The notes below the pieces were generated by a model that saw nothing but the letters and a program-made list of their open reading frames with translations, was not told where the DNA came from and ran no database searches. DNA of 64,000 bases from Tolypothrix sp. PCC 7712 (GTDB lineage: Bacteria > Cyanobacteriota > Cyanobacteriia > Cyanobacteriales > Nostocaceae), in the NCBI RefSeq assembly GCF_025860405.1, contig NZ_CP063785.1:1-64000 (forward strand), read 5' to 3'. Within the stretch, counting starts at the first letter, position 1. Each line of letters opens with the position of its first letter. A program made the translations under genes and the position numbers. Positions 45,712 through 54,767 of this stretch are shown here, piece by piece.

Positions 45712-46167
45712 ATGTGGAAAAATCAAAAACTTATATTATTAATACCTTTATTCTTAGTTTCTGGTTGTTTAAAGTTTGGTAATAACTACAGTTCTAAGAA
45801 TGGGCAAGAACCCCCTTTAGAGGTAATAGAAAAGTGGTTGGGTGCGCCTTTACCTAGTAATTATTCAGATTTAAAGTATGAAATTATTAGTGATACTCCC
45901 GATCCACAAGTCAGAATAGCTGTCAATGTCCCAAAGGAATATTTTCAAACTTTAATTAATGAGAAAAATTTAGTCAAATATGACGACTTGAAAAACAAAC
46001 TACCTGATGACTTGAAGCCAAGAGAATGGCAGGAAAGCAATCAAACTAAAGATTTCATTAAAAAACCGATGCCCAGCACCACAATATGGATAACGAAAAA
46101 TGAGTTTTATCCTAAATATCTTTGGTATCAACAACAAAGATTATATCTAGTTTATGTATCAAGATAA
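45712..46167 (+). CDS. Putative lipoprotein of unknown function
   Basis: 151 residues from ATG 45712. The upstream frame opens at a TTG (45673) and would place 13 non-hydrophobic residues before the signal. The leader MWKNQKLILLIPLFLVSGC ends in a good lipobox (LVSGC), so it should be a membrane-anchored lipoprotein. The mature part (WLGAPLPSNYSDLKYEIISD, then a PVRIAVNVPKEYFQTLI-like segment) has no family known to me. It ends with YLWYQQQRLYLVYVSR. It is convergent with the GAF protein gene. Confidence 0.7.
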   Translation: MWKNQKLILLIPLFLVSGCLKFGNNYSSKNGQEPPLEVIEKWLGAPLPSNYSDLKYEIISDTPDPQVRIAVNVPKEYFQTLINEKNLVKYDDLKNKLPDDLKPREWQESNQTKDFIKKPMPSTTIWITKNEFYPKYLWYQQQRLYLVYVSR

Positions 46168-46180
46168 GCAAGCAACCTAT

Positions 46181-46720
46181 TTAACTTTCGACGATACAAG
46201 GTGCAGTTGCTAAAGTATTTGCTGCTGTTTGCATCTGTTCAATATCTGATAGCGACCAAACATGAGGCGCTTGACAGTGATGGGCTACTAATAATCCCCA
46301 TAACCCTTTAGGTATCAAAACTGGTACTACTAAATTGGCGCGCACCTGCAAACTGCGGAGAAAATCTTTGTGGCAATCATGCAATGATTCTAATTCAATA
46401 TCCGCGATCGCTCTGACTCGTCCTGCTAAATACAAATTGGCATAGTCTTGGTTAAAACAATTATCTGGCCCTTTGGAACCAAAAATCGAGTATTCACTAG
46501 AGGCTACAGATTCCGCAGTTACCTGCCCATGCCATTTGCCGTAAAAGTAATATAAAACTACGCGGTCAACCTGAAGCGCATCTCTCAGTTGGTTAATCGT
46601 TTCTCTAACTAATGCATCTCGCTGCATTGTGATGACTAGACGGTCTAGCACCCTTTGCAAACCCTGCTCATAATTACTTTGTGGGCTGGGGTCAAATTCT
46701 GAGAAAGAATGAATTTGCAC
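46181..46720 (-). CDS. Stand-alone GAF-domain protein, candidate DXCF cyanobacteriochrome
   Basis: The 179 residues consist of a helix (about 20-45) and one GAF domain (about 45-175) with no output domain. The motifs used to find bilin-binding cyanobacteriochromes are present: D86-N-C88-F89 (DXCF), the canonical Cys-His pair C116-H117 in LHDCHKDF, QVRANLVVPV and AHHC (147-149). If it binds phycocyanobilin or phycoviolobilin through both Cys it would be a small photoreceptor. GAF domains of the same fold also occur without chromophore, so this needs spectroscopy. The stop is 13 bp from that of the lipoprotein gene. Confidence 0.8.
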   Translation of the reverse strand: MQIHSFSEFDPSPQSNYEQGLQRVLDRLVITMQRDALVRETINQLRDALQVDRVVLYYFYGKWHGQVTAESVASSEYSIFGSKGPDNCFNQDYANLYLAGRVRAIADIELESLHDCHKDFLRSLQVRANLVVPVLIPKGLWGLLVAHHCQAPHVWSLSDIEQMQTAANTLATAPCIVES

Positions 46721-46912
46721 AGACCTAAAATTATAGGTGGTTCAGTAAGTTTTGCTGTTAATCAAGAATTATCAGCTGATGATTACAGAATTATAGTCAT
46801 TCATTTGACAAAATAATACCATTGCAGGCCAGTGGTAAATCCTAAAGGAAAAATTAACTTTGATCAGAACTATAGGTAAAATACATAAGCCTGGTCTATT
46901 TTTTTCAATATC

Positions 46913-48013
46913 ATGGGCAATACTTTTGGTCATCTATTTCGCGTTACTACTTTTGGAGAATCCCACGGCGGCGGTGTGGGAGTTGTGATTGATGGTTGTC
47001 CACCGCGACTGGAAATTTCGGCTGAGGAAATTCAAGTAGAGCTAGATAGAAGACGGCCAGGACAAAGTAAAATTACCACACCTCGTAAAGAAGCCGATAT
47101 CTGCGAGATATTATCTGGAGTGTTTGAAGGTAAAACTCTAGGAACTCCGATCTCAATTTTGGTGCGAAATAAAGATACTCGTCCCCAAGACTATGATGAG
47201 ATGGCTCAGAAGTATCGCCCTTCCCACGCTGATGCAACTTATGATGCCAAATATGGGATTCGTAACTGGCAAGGTGGCGGTAGGTCGTCAGCACGTGAGA
47301 CAATTGGCAGAGTCGCTGCAGGTGCGATCGCTAAAAAAATTCTCCGTCAACTTGCAAATGTAGAAATTATCGGTTACGTCAAGCGCATCAAAGACTTAGA
47401 AGGCGTAATTGATCCCAACACTGTCACTTTAGAACAAGTTGAAAGCAACATCGTTCGCTGTCCCGATGGAGAGTTGGCAGAACGCATGATTGAATTAATT
47501 GAGCAAACTGGTAGACAAGGCGATTCCATCGGTGGTGTAGTCGAATGTGTAGCGCGGAATGTACCCAAAGGTTTAGGCGAACCAGTCTTTGATAAATTAG
47601 AAGCAGATATTGCCAAAGCTGTAATGTCTCTTCCTGCTAGCAAAGGTTTTGAAATTGGTTCTGGTTTTGCAGGAACGCTGTTAACAGGAATTGAACATAA
47701 CGACGAATTTTATATTGATGAAAACGGTGAAATTCGCACTGTAACAAACCGTTCTGGCGGGATTCAGGGAGGAATTTCTAACGGAGAAAATATAATTTTG
47801 CGAGTTGCATTTAAGCCGACAGCGACAATTAGAAAAGAGCAAAAAACAGTAACCCGTGAAGGCGAAGAAACTGTATTAGCAGCTAAAGGAAGACACGATC
47901 CTTGCGTGTTACCTCGTGCAGTTCCAATGGTAGAAGCAATGGTGGCCTTGGTTCTGTGCGACCATTTATTACGAAATCATGGACAGTGTCATGTGTTGAG
48001 TCCTGAGTCCTGA
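46913..48013 (+). CDS. aroC: Chorismate synthase
   Basis: Last step of the shikimate pathway, converting EPSP to chorismate with reduced FMN. The 366 residues show the signatures [67 protein letters not shown] and [18 protein letters not shown]. Length is normal. The ATG at 46913 begins [20 protein letters not shown], the usual start. A hairpin follows at 48021-48048. Confidence 0.97.
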   Translation: MGNTFGHLFRVTTFGESHGGGVGVVIDGCPPRLEISAEEIQVELDRRRPGQSKITTPRKEADICEILSGVFEGKTLGTPISILVRNKDTRPQDYDEMAQKYRPSHADATYDAKYGIRNWQGGGRSSARETIGRVAAGAIAKKILRQLANVEIIGYVKRIKDLEGVIDPNTVTLEQVESNIVRCPDGELAERMIELIEQTGRQGDSIGGVVECVARNVPKGLGEPVFDKLEADIAKAVMSLPASKGFEIGSGFAGTLLTGIEHNDEFYIDENGEIRTVTNRSGGIQGGISNGENIILRVAFKPTATIRKEQKTVTREGEETVLAAKGRHDPCVLPRAVPMVEAMVALVLCDHLLRNHGQCHVLSPES

Positions 48014-48020
48014 GTTCTGA

Positions 48021-48048
48021 GTCTTGAGTTAAAGTCATAACTCAAGAC
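48021..48048 (+). terminator. Hairpin after aroC
   Basis: GTCTTGAGTT (48021-48030) and AACTCAAGAC (48039-48048) pair over 10 bp around 8 nt, 8 bp after the aroC stop, preceded by TCCTGAG heptamers (48000-48020). It serves as a terminator candidate but lacks a U-run. Confidence 0.55.
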
Positions 48049-48230
48049 TCAAGAATCAAATCGAAGTACAGTAATTACAACTGAATCAGCTGCAATATTT
48101 CTCCTATATAAATTTGAATGTTCTGACATAATGCAGTTTTAGCCATAAAAATACGCATTAAATTTGAATATTACTGCATAAAATACGTCATTATTTAAAC
48201 TAGGTTGCATTGCCAAAATAACAACGCATG

Positions 48231-48385
48231 ACCAATACAGTTCAGTTAAGAAAATTAATTGAAAACAAAACCAAAAAACTAGTTACTCCACAAAAAACTC
48301 AACAATAAGTTTGGAGGGGGTTTGGGGGACGCAACCGTCACCCAATCGGGGGTTTGGGGGAGAATCCCCCAAATGAGCTAGCTTT
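48231..48385. repeat. GGGGGTTTGGGGG dispersed repeat, copy B
   Basis: Starts ACCAATACAGTTCAGTTAAG, the same terminus as copy C. It continues to TTTGGAGGGGGTTTGGGGGA, the CACCCAATC centre and AATCCCCCAAATGAGCTAGC. Unlike copy C, the right terminal inverted repeat is not found, so this copy is truncated. Confidence 0.7.
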
Positions 48386-48502
48386 TTAGACAACTAATAA
48401 ATCAATCACTAATATTGGTAGGGGAAATGTGCAAAAACAAGCAATTGATGAACTCCTCCTACTAATCCTTTCAGAAAAGCCGCGTTAGAATTACTGTACA
48501 AC

Positions 48503-48784
48503 TTGCAACAAAACTTACAATTTACTCAAAGTCAAGATGAAGATGACAGGGAATTGGTTATGCGATTAGCACTACTTTATCAACAAGACCGCGAACAAGC
48601 TACACAACAAGGAATTGAACAAGGAGAACGTCTAGTAGTAGAAAACTTACTTAAAGTTCGCTTTGGTGAATTAGATAACAAACTGCAAGCTATCATTTCA
48701 CCTTTATTAACGTTACCTCCAGAAGAGTTTACTCCCTTACTCTTGCAGTTATCTCGTGAAGAATTAATTTCTCGATTTAGCTAA
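48503..48784 (+). pseudogene. C-terminal remnant of a Rpn/PD-(D/E)XK nuclease-transposase (DUF4351)
   Basis: The visible 93 residues start at a TTG with no ribosome binding site. They contain LALLYQQDREQATQQGIEQG and the DUF4351 signature LLKVRFGELDNKLQAIISPL to the end EELISRFS, the normal C-terminus of Rpn family putative transposases (usually about 250-300 residues). The nuclease domain is missing. Just upstream (48420-48500) lies unrelated or decayed DNA, bordered by repeat copy B. I read it as a remnant rather than a working gene. Confidence 0.6.
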
Positions 48785-48885
48785 AAAACTACCAATTTTA
48801 AATATATCTAATTATAGTAGGGTGTGTTAGTGCCGAAAGTATAGCACTGCAACACATCATGCCATTATTTCATAGGGTTGCATTA

Positions 48886-49140
48886 ATGGATTTTATTACA
48901 GTTTTAGGACTAGTAGCCGCTACATTAACTACAGTGGCTTTCTTACCACAAATGTTTCAAACATGGAGAACAAAGTCAGCAAAAGATGTTTCTTACATAA
49001 TGCTAATTACATTTAGCAGTGGTTTATTTTTATGGTTAATCTATGGCATTTATCTCCAAGCTTTGCCCATTATTCTTGCTAATACCGTATCTTTATTTTT
49101 TAACCTGATAATTCTATCGCTTAAAATTAAATATAGATAA
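48886..49140 (+). CDS. SemiSWEET-type sugar transporter (MtN3/PQ-loop)
   Basis: 84 residues from ATG 48886. The ATG at 48859 lies within repeat DNA and adds only MPLFHRVAL. Three membrane helices form the SemiSWEET protomer: ITVLGLVAATLTTVAFLPQM with the PQ motif, DVSYIMLITFSSGLFLWLIY, and ILANTVSLFFNLIILSLKIK with the conserved Asn. It would act as a dimeric uniporter of sugars across the plasma membrane. The upstream part carries a short GTAGGGTGTGTTAG repeat. Confidence 0.85.
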   Translation: MDFITVLGLVAATLTTVAFLPQMFQTWRTKSAKDVSYIMLITFSSGLFLWLIYGIYLQALPIILANTVSLFFNLIILSLKIKYR

Positions 49141-49248
49141 CCCTACTGCACCCTGAGACTCAAAGTCTAGGGCTAGAAAACAAAATCCACCTGTGCAGAC
49201 TTCTATTGAACCCTACTGAGGTGGTTTTTGATTGTGTAGGTATGAATT

Positions 49249-50922
49249 ATGACAAATCTCCCCAAGCGATCGCCTGTGACATCATCTGTATTTTCTGCTG
49301 AACGACTTTTATTTACCCCCAGTACCCCCAACACTGACGCTATCCCGCTAATTTTTGCTTTTCCCAATGAGTACACCGTGGGGATCACTAGCCTGGGATA
49401 TCAGGTGGTGTGGGCAAATTTGGCAATGCGTGATGATGTGCAGGTGAGTCGCCTGTTTACTGATATTCACGAACAACTGCCAATAAATCCCGAAATTGTC
49501 GGATTTTCTATTTCTTGGGAATTAGATTATGTAAATATCTTAAATTTACTAGAATCTTTAGAAATTCCGATTCGCGCATCTTTGCGGGAGGATAGTCATC
49601 CGCTAATATTTGGTGGTGGCCCAGTTCTCACTGCTAACCCGGAACCTTTCGCAGATTTTTTTGATGTAATTTTGCTAGGAGATGGGGAAAATCTGCTGGG
49701 AGATTTTATTACAGCTTACAAAGAAGTTAGGAATGCTTCTAGAATAATTCAACTGAAAACTCTGGCACAAATCCCAGGAATTTATGTTCCGAGTTTGTAT
49801 GCGGTAGAATATCACGCCAAAGATGGTGAAATAAAGTCAATTACACCAATTGATGCAGAAATTCCTGCCATAGTGCAAAAGCAAACTTATCGGGGAAATA
49901 TTCTCTCAGCCTCAACTGTGGTGACAGAAAAGGCAGCATGGGAAAATATTTATATGGTGGAAGTGGTGCGGAGTTGTCCAGAAATGTGCCGCTTCTGTTT
50001 GGCTAGTTATCTGACGTTACCATTTAGAACTGCAAGCCTTGAAGGTTCTTTAATTCCTGCCATTGAAAGAGGCTTAAAAGTTACCAAGCGGTTAGGTTTA
50101 TTAGGTGCTTCTGTAACTCAGCATCCAGAATTTGAGACGTTGTTAGATTATATCAGTCAGCCCAAGTATGATGATGTCCGTCTTAGCATTGCCTCAGTAC
50201 GCACCAATACAGTTACTGTACAGCTAGCAAAAACTCTGGCACAACGAGACACGCGATCGCTTACCATTGCTGTAGAAAGTGGTTCGGAAAAATTACGCCG
50301 TATTATCAACAAAAAGCTGCATAATGACGAAATTATTCAAGCCGCAGTCAACGCCAAAGCCGGTGGCTTATCGAGTTTGAAACTCTATGGAATGGTTGGG
50401 ATTCCTGGCGAAGAACCAGAAGATTTAGAGCAAACTGTGGCAATGATGCGTAATGTTAAAAAAATAGCACCAGGATTGCGGTTAACACTAGGATGTAGCA
50501 CCTTTGTACCCAAGTCCCATACACCATTTCAATGGTTTGGTGTAAATAAACAAGCCGAGAAGCGGTTGCAGATGTTACAGAAACAGCTAAAACCCCAAGG
50601 CATAGACTTTCGCCCAGAAAGCTATAATTGGTCTATTATCCAAGCTTTGTTATCGAGAGGCGATCGCAGACTCTCTCACTTATTAGAACTTACTCGTAAC
50701 TTTGGCGATTCTTTAGGCAGTTACAAACGCGCTTTTAAACAACTTAAAGGACAAATCCCAGACTTAGATTTTTACGTCCATACTAATTGGTCAACAGAGC
50801 AAATTTTACCCTGGAATCACTTGCAAGGGCCGCTACCGCAGTCTACACTACTTAAACACTTGGCTGAGGCGACTAGTCATTTTGACTCATCCCCAAAAGA
50901 ACTTCAGCCATTAAATTCATAA
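49249..50922 (+). CDS. B12-binding-domain radical SAM protein
   Basis: A 557-residue protein. The N-terminal part resembles a cobalamin-binding Rossmann domain (VGFSISWELDYVNILNLLES, PLIFGGGPVLTANPEPFADF). The radical SAM core has the cluster motif CPEMCRFC (CxxxCxxC, about residue 244) and ASVRTNTVTVQLAKTLAQRD with IAVESGSEKLRR. The C-terminal part includes TFVPKSHTPFQWFGVNKQAE. Similar proteins occur in nearly all cyanobacteria without an assigned reaction. The first 25 residues before IPLIFAFPNEYTVG are Ser/Thr/Pro-rich, and ATG 49249 is the likely start. Confidence 0.88.
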   Translation: MTNLPKRSPVTSSVFSAERLLFTPSTPNTDAIPLIFAFPNEYTVGITSLGYQVVWANLAMRDDVQVSRLFTDIHEQLPINPEIVGFSISWELDYVNILNLLESLEIPIRASLREDSHPLIFGGGPVLTANPEPFADFFDVILLGDGENLLGDFITAYKEVRNASRIIQLKTLAQIPGIYVPSLYAVEYHAKDGEIKSITPIDAEIPAIVQKQTYRGNILSASTVVTEKAAWENIYMVEVVRSCPEMCRFCLASYLTLPFRTASLEGSLIPAIERGLKVTKRLGLLGASVTQHPEFETLLDYISQPKYDDVRLSIASVRTNTVTVQLAKTLAQRDTRSLTIAVESGSEKLRRIINKKLHNDEIIQAAVNAKAGGLSSLKLYGMVGIPGEEPEDLEQTVAMMRNVKKIAPGLRLTLGCSTFVPKSHTPFQWFGVNKQAEKRLQMLQKQLKPQGIDFRPESYNWSIIQALLSRGDRRLSHLLELTRNFGDSLGSYKRAFKQLKGQIPDLDFYVHTNWSTEQILPWNHLQGPLPQSTLLKHLAEATSHFDSSPKELQPLNS

Positions 50923-50933
50923 CGTACAGATTA

Positions 50934-51122
50934 ATGGAAACAACAGCTGAGTATTACTGCGCTTATTGCGGGGAACCAAACTTAACATTTATTGATTTGA
51001 GTGCTGGTGGACAGCAATCTTATGTAGAAGATTGTCAAGTTTGCTGTAACCCCAACATTTTGTATGTGCGAATTGATGAAGACACTCTAGATATTGAGAT
51101 TGACACCGAATACGACGGTTAA
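50934..51122 (+). CDS. CPXCG-motif cysteine-rich small protein
   Basis: 62 residues. A zinc-binding pair CAYCGE (about 9-14) and CQVCC (about 34-38) frame a beta-rich core (ESF...DLSAGGQQSYVEDCQVCC pattern, split here as FIDLSAGGQQSYVEDCQ), with an acidic C-terminus. This is the CPXCG family, whose function is unknown. It lies 11 bp after the radical SAM gene on the same strand and is probably co-transcribed. ATG 50934 has no strong ribosome binding site. Confidence 0.85.
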   Translation: METTAEYYCAYCGEPNLTFIDLSAGGQQSYVEDCQVCCNPNILYVRIDEDTLDIEIDTEYDG

Positions 51123-51308
51123 CAATTTGTAATTGCTTTATAGCAACTACAACAAACATAACGGTGCGATTATATAAGATTGGGAACTCCAAAACATAAA
51201 AATAACTGCTGGAAGTTGCTGGCTGATAACTGTTGACCGATGACTGTTGACTGTGAACAGTAGTATATTTTTAGATTTGGAACTTCCTTTGGTATTGCAC
51301 CAAATTTT

Positions 51309-51357
51309 TAATTACGAATTACGAATTACGAATTACGAATTACGAATTACGAATTAG
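51309..51357. repeat. AATTACG heptamer STRR
   Basis: About seven head-to-tail copies of AATTACG/TTACGAA before the SRPBCC gene; same repeat as 13066-13104. Confidence 0.9.
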
Positions 51358-51390
51358 TAATTATTTGTTGAATTTTAGGTTTGTGTTTCC

Positions 51391-51858
51391 ATGCTGCAGT
51401 TTAAACATTCATCTGTGATTAATGCACCACCAGAAGTAGTGTGGAGATTTCACGAAAGAACAGATATTTTGCAAATGCTAACTCCACCTTGGCAACCAGT
51501 GCAAGTAGTTCGCCGTGAAGGGGGGTTGGAGATAGGCGCTATCACAGAATTTCGTCTTTTTCTTGGGCCTGTTCCTTTAACTTGGTTAGCACGTCATACT
51601 CAATGCGAAAAAAACCGGCTATTTGTTGATGAACAAATTTCTGGGCCTTTTGAAAGTTGGGTACACAGGCATGAATTTGAACTTGAAAATGGTAAGACTA
51701 GATTGACTGATGCCATTTCTTTTTCTTTGCCTGGAGGTCAAACATTAGAATTGTTTAGTGGTTGGTTAGTCCAAGGACAATTAGAAGCGATGTTCCGCTA
51801 TCGTCATTATATAACAAAAAGAGAGTGCGAAAATTCATCTAATATCATGTCCAGTTGA
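51391..51858 (+). CDS. SRPBCC-fold (START-like, ligand-binding) protein
   Basis: 155 residues of a helix-grip fold: HSSVINAPPEVVWRFHERTD at the N-terminus, then IGAITEFRLFLGPVPLTWLA, FVDEQISGPFESWVHRHEFE and TRLTDAISFSLPGG with a terminal LFSGWLVQGQLEAMFRYRHY helix. This is the pattern of cyanobacterial cyclase/dehydrase-like SRPBCC proteins that bind hydrophobic ligands. No substrate can be assigned. The AATTACG repeat and TAATGGG repeat flank it on either side. Confidence 0.85.
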   Translation: MLQFKHSSVINAPPEVVWRFHERTDILQMLTPPWQPVQVVRREGGLEIGAITEFRLFLGPVPLTWLARHTQCEKNRLFVDEQISGPFESWVHRHEFELENGKTRLTDAISFSLPGGQTLELFSGWLVQGQLEAMFRYRHYITKRECENSSNIMSS

Positions 51859-51882
51859 ACAATTATCGTATCTGTGAAGGTT

Positions 51883-51919
51883 GGTAATGGGTAATGGGTA
51901 ATGGGTAATGGGTAATGGG
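51883..51919. repeat. TAATGGG heptamer STRR
   Basis: Five copies of TAATGGG immediately after the SRPBCC gene. Confidence 0.9.
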
Positions 51920-52012
51920 AAAGAAAAATACAGTTTAACAATTATCAATGACCAACAAGACCAACCATATCGCAAGTAATTAGCCGGACTTGATATAACA
52001 TTTATATTTGAG

Positions 52013-52202
52013 TCAATACAGTTCAGTTAAAAAATAAATTGACAACAAAAATAATAATTTTGGAGGGGGTTTGGGGGACGCAACCGTCCGAAGTTTTGTG
52101 GAAGGAAACCTTCCCCACAAACTTCACCCAATCGGGGGTTTGGGGGAGAATCCCCCAATTGAGCTAGCTGTTTCCACAAGTATCTTATCTGAACGGTATT
52201 GA
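52013..52202. repeat. MITE-like element, copy C of the GGGGGTTTGGGGG repeat, with a nested insertion
   Basis: A 190-bp element with 18-bp terminal inverted repeats TCAATACAGTTCAGTTAA (52013-52030) and TTATCTGAACGGTATTGA (52185-52202), 16 of 18 matching. Relative to copy B a 37-bp palindrome is inserted at 52089-52125 (arms GAAGTTTTGTGGAAGG and CCTTCCCCACAAACTTC). This is a complete copy of the family, unlike A and B. Confidence 0.75.
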
Positions 52203-52247
52203 TATTTGAGTTGTGGCTTGTTGACAATAGCTATCATTTTTATGAGC

Positions 52248-52308
52248 GTAGGGTAGACACTATTGGATCTTGGGTTCAAACCCTAACGATCGCAAGTGCC
52301 CACCCTAC
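52248..52308. repeat. GTAGGGT inverted repeat
   Basis: GTAGGGTAGACAC (52248-52260) and GTGCCCACCCTAC (52296-52308) form an 11-of-13 inverted repeat, downstream of the porin gene on its minus strand. Could double as a terminator. Confidence 0.45.
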
Positions 52309-52338
52309 AAAAATTCCTGATATTGAGGAATCGGTGTT

Positions 52339-54006
52339 TTAGAAGGTGAAAGTGGTTCTCAAAGTACCAATGATGGCATTATCGCTATTAGCAACTTGAC
52401 CAGGACTGGTTAACCAAATTAACCCAGGGGTAATGGAGATATTATCGCTGACACGATATTTATAGAAACCTTCAATATGATAAGGGCGATCGCCTCCAAG
52501 ACGACCTAAGTAGGGTTGAGCACCCGCAAAAATTCCTAAAACGTTGCCTTGTCTGCCGAAATCTGGTAAAGCTACACCAAGACCATAGCTCCAAACTTCA
52601 TCATTGTTGTTGCCTACGACGCTGCTAATATCGCTGTAAAGCACAAAGCCACTAATCGAGAGTTTGTTACTAGGTTTGAAAGCGGCTTCAAAACCATAGG
52701 AATTACTGTTATATGGGTTACCACCACCAACTAAATTGGCCTGTGCAGTACCCACTACACCAACATTTCCGGCTCCGCCTAGGTCAAATAAAGCAGTTCC
52801 AGCATTATGATAACCGTGGACGTAGGTAGCAGCAAAAGACAGGCGATCGCCTACGTTTAAGTTCAATTGCGCTAGAGCTGCATAGTTACCTTCAAATAAA
52901 CCAGCGCGTGCTCCTGGGTTGTTTCCTTGGGATGCCAAATAACCTACAGTTAATGAAGGTTGGAAAGCAGCATTACTCTTACCAAAAACAAAATTAACGC
53001 CACCACCTACACCACCGCCAATCCGGTAAATTGGGCTTTCAGATGCAAAGGTAGATAAAGCACCGTTACCACCATCAAAACCTTCAAAATAAGGATTGAG
53101 GGTAGGAGCGTAATCGCTGTGAATACCACCACTGGCTGCTATATATACTTGGGAGTTACCCAGTGGGAAGTAATAAGACAACCAATCTATAAACGCACTA
53201 TTATTGGTACTAGGGCTAAGATTAAAGGTTTGAGTACCTTCAAATGTGCCATTTGGCAAAGTTAATCCAGTGGAGTTACCAGCCGCAATCCGGGTGTGTA
53301 AGGTATCTTTACCCGTGAAGCTACTTTGTAAATCTAAACGTACCCTATTTTGAAATACAGTGTTGTTATTGTCGTTATCACCAAAGTTATCGGTAACTGC
53401 AAAAACTGCCTCACCTACTAACTTGGTTGTAGTAGAAAATTGATTGGCTTCTAGTTCTGCAGTCCGTGCTTCTAAAGAATCTACTCGACCACGTAAAGTT
53501 GCTAATTCTGCAGAGAATTCTTCTTGTAAACGCTGCAGGGTAGCTAAATCTTGTTTTGTTACCAAGTCAGCTGTTGCTGTGGCAATTAGTTCATTAACTC
53601 TATCTAAACAAGCATTCAAACCTGCAGCAAATTCATAACGAGTTAAAGCCCGATTGCCTCGGTAAGTTCCATTAGGATAACCCGCAATACAACCGTAGCG
53701 TTCAACTAAAGATTGCAAAGCTTGAAATGCCCAATCTGTTGGCTGTACGTCAGAAAATTGAGAAACTGACGTAACTTGAGACATTGAATCTTGGCTACTA
53801 ACTTCACTTACTAAAACTCTATTCTCATCAGTTTTAGCTTGAGCAAGTAATTGCTGATTAACGTTTGCTTGCTCTGTGGCAATTCCTGCTGCTTTTGAGT
53901 CAGAAGCGTTTAATATTTCTGCTGCCATCACACTGGATGAAGCCAACGCATTCGCACCTAAAAATACTGGAAGTAATACCAGATTTTTCCACAATCTATT
54001 AGACAT
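52339..54006 (-). CDS. SLH-domain OprB-type outer-membrane porin
   Basis: A 555-residue outer-membrane beta-barrel. A signal peptide (LVLLPVFLGANALASSSVMA) is followed by a Gln/Ser-rich segment and an SLH domain that binds cell-wall polymers (QFSDVQPTDWAFQALQSLVE, then YPNGTYRGNRALTRYEFAAG). A coiled coil follows (LATLQRLQEEFSAELATLRG). The barrel (about 200-555) has alternating hydrophobic strands and ends NAIIGTLRTTFTF, with a terminal Phe as in porins. Cyanobacterial relatives (OprB, SomA/SomB) carry small solutes such as sugars or iron. Expression is probably strong. Upstream 54007-54640 holds its promoter and I see no gene there. Confidence 0.92.
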   Translation of the reverse strand: MSNRLWKNLVLLPVFLGANALASSSVMAAEILNASDSKAAGIATEQANVNQQLLAQAKTDENRVLVSEVSSQDSMSQVTSVSQFSDVQPTDWAFQALQSLVERYGCIAGYPNGTYRGNRALTRYEFAAGLNACLDRVNELIATATADLVTKQDLATLQRLQEEFSAELATLRGRVDSLEARTAELEANQFSTTTKLVGEAVFAVTDNFGDNDNNNTVFQNRVRLDLQSSFTGKDTLHTRIAAGNSTGLTLPNGTFEGTQTFNLSPSTNNSAFIDWLSYYFPLGNSQVYIAASGGIHSDYAPTLNPYFEGFDGGNGALSTFASESPIYRIGGGVGGGVNFVFGKSNAAFQPSLTVGYLASQGNNPGARAGLFEGNYAALAQLNLNVGDRLSFAATYVHGYHNAGTALFDLGGAGNVGVVGTAQANLVGGGNPYNSNSYGFEAAFKPSNKLSISGFVLYSDISSVVGNNNDEVWSYGLGVALPDFGRQGNVLGIFAGAQPYLGRLGGDRPYHIEGFYKYRVSDNISITPGLIWLTSPGQVANSDNAIIGTLRTTFTF

Positions 54007-54690
54007 ATTTCCGTTTTCCTCTCCACGAAATGCGCCTAACTAATTGCTATAAACAGCAATTAATTAAGTTCTTTCTGCACACCTATAAAGTAAGATACGT
54101 TACATTGTTTCGCTGTATAAAGTCAAGTCCTAGCTTATGGAATCTAGACAAATGACTTGCACTTTCATAGCCTTTATGCAACGGCTATTTATCTGTAATT
54201 TCTACAACTTTGACCAAATGCAACATTTATCAAGGGTTATTAAGAGCTATTTGCATTTAGATGAGCAATAAAGAGCAATTTACTCTTGCTATCTAATGTA
54301 AAACCCAGATTTTTTGCCCATGATATTTGTATCTATTATGCATAAAACTTAGTGATTTTATACACAAATTTAAACTTTTTTATGCAAAAAATTCATTTTA
54401 ATGATGCAGAAGTATCAACGGCAATATTTTGTAGCGAAATTTACAGAAACTTAAATTTTAAAATATGAAAATATCACTCACTTGTATCGATTATAAAGAG
54501 TAAAAATTTTCAATAAATAATAATACCTAAATCTAGCCAGAAAATATTGTTTGATATTGATGTAAATACTGCTTCTATAAGGCTGGACTAAAATCAAATT
54601 TTTACAACCTTGGTTTATTGCAGTCATATTTGATATAGGGAATTGGTGTTTGGTCATTTGTCATTGGTCATTGGTCATTTGTCCCCTGCT
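54007..54690. other. Intergenic region between porin and P-type ATPase genes
   Basis: 54007-54640 is very AT-rich and without a supported gene; it must hold the porin promoter. From 54655 to 54690 there are TCATTTG/TCATTGG heptamers of the STRR type. Confidence 0.6.
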
Positions 54691-54767
54691 CCCAGCCCCT
54701 TTGCTTTTCCCAATCCCCCTCATCTTCCTCGTCCCCCTCTGCTCCCCCTACTTCCCCCAGAAATCCC

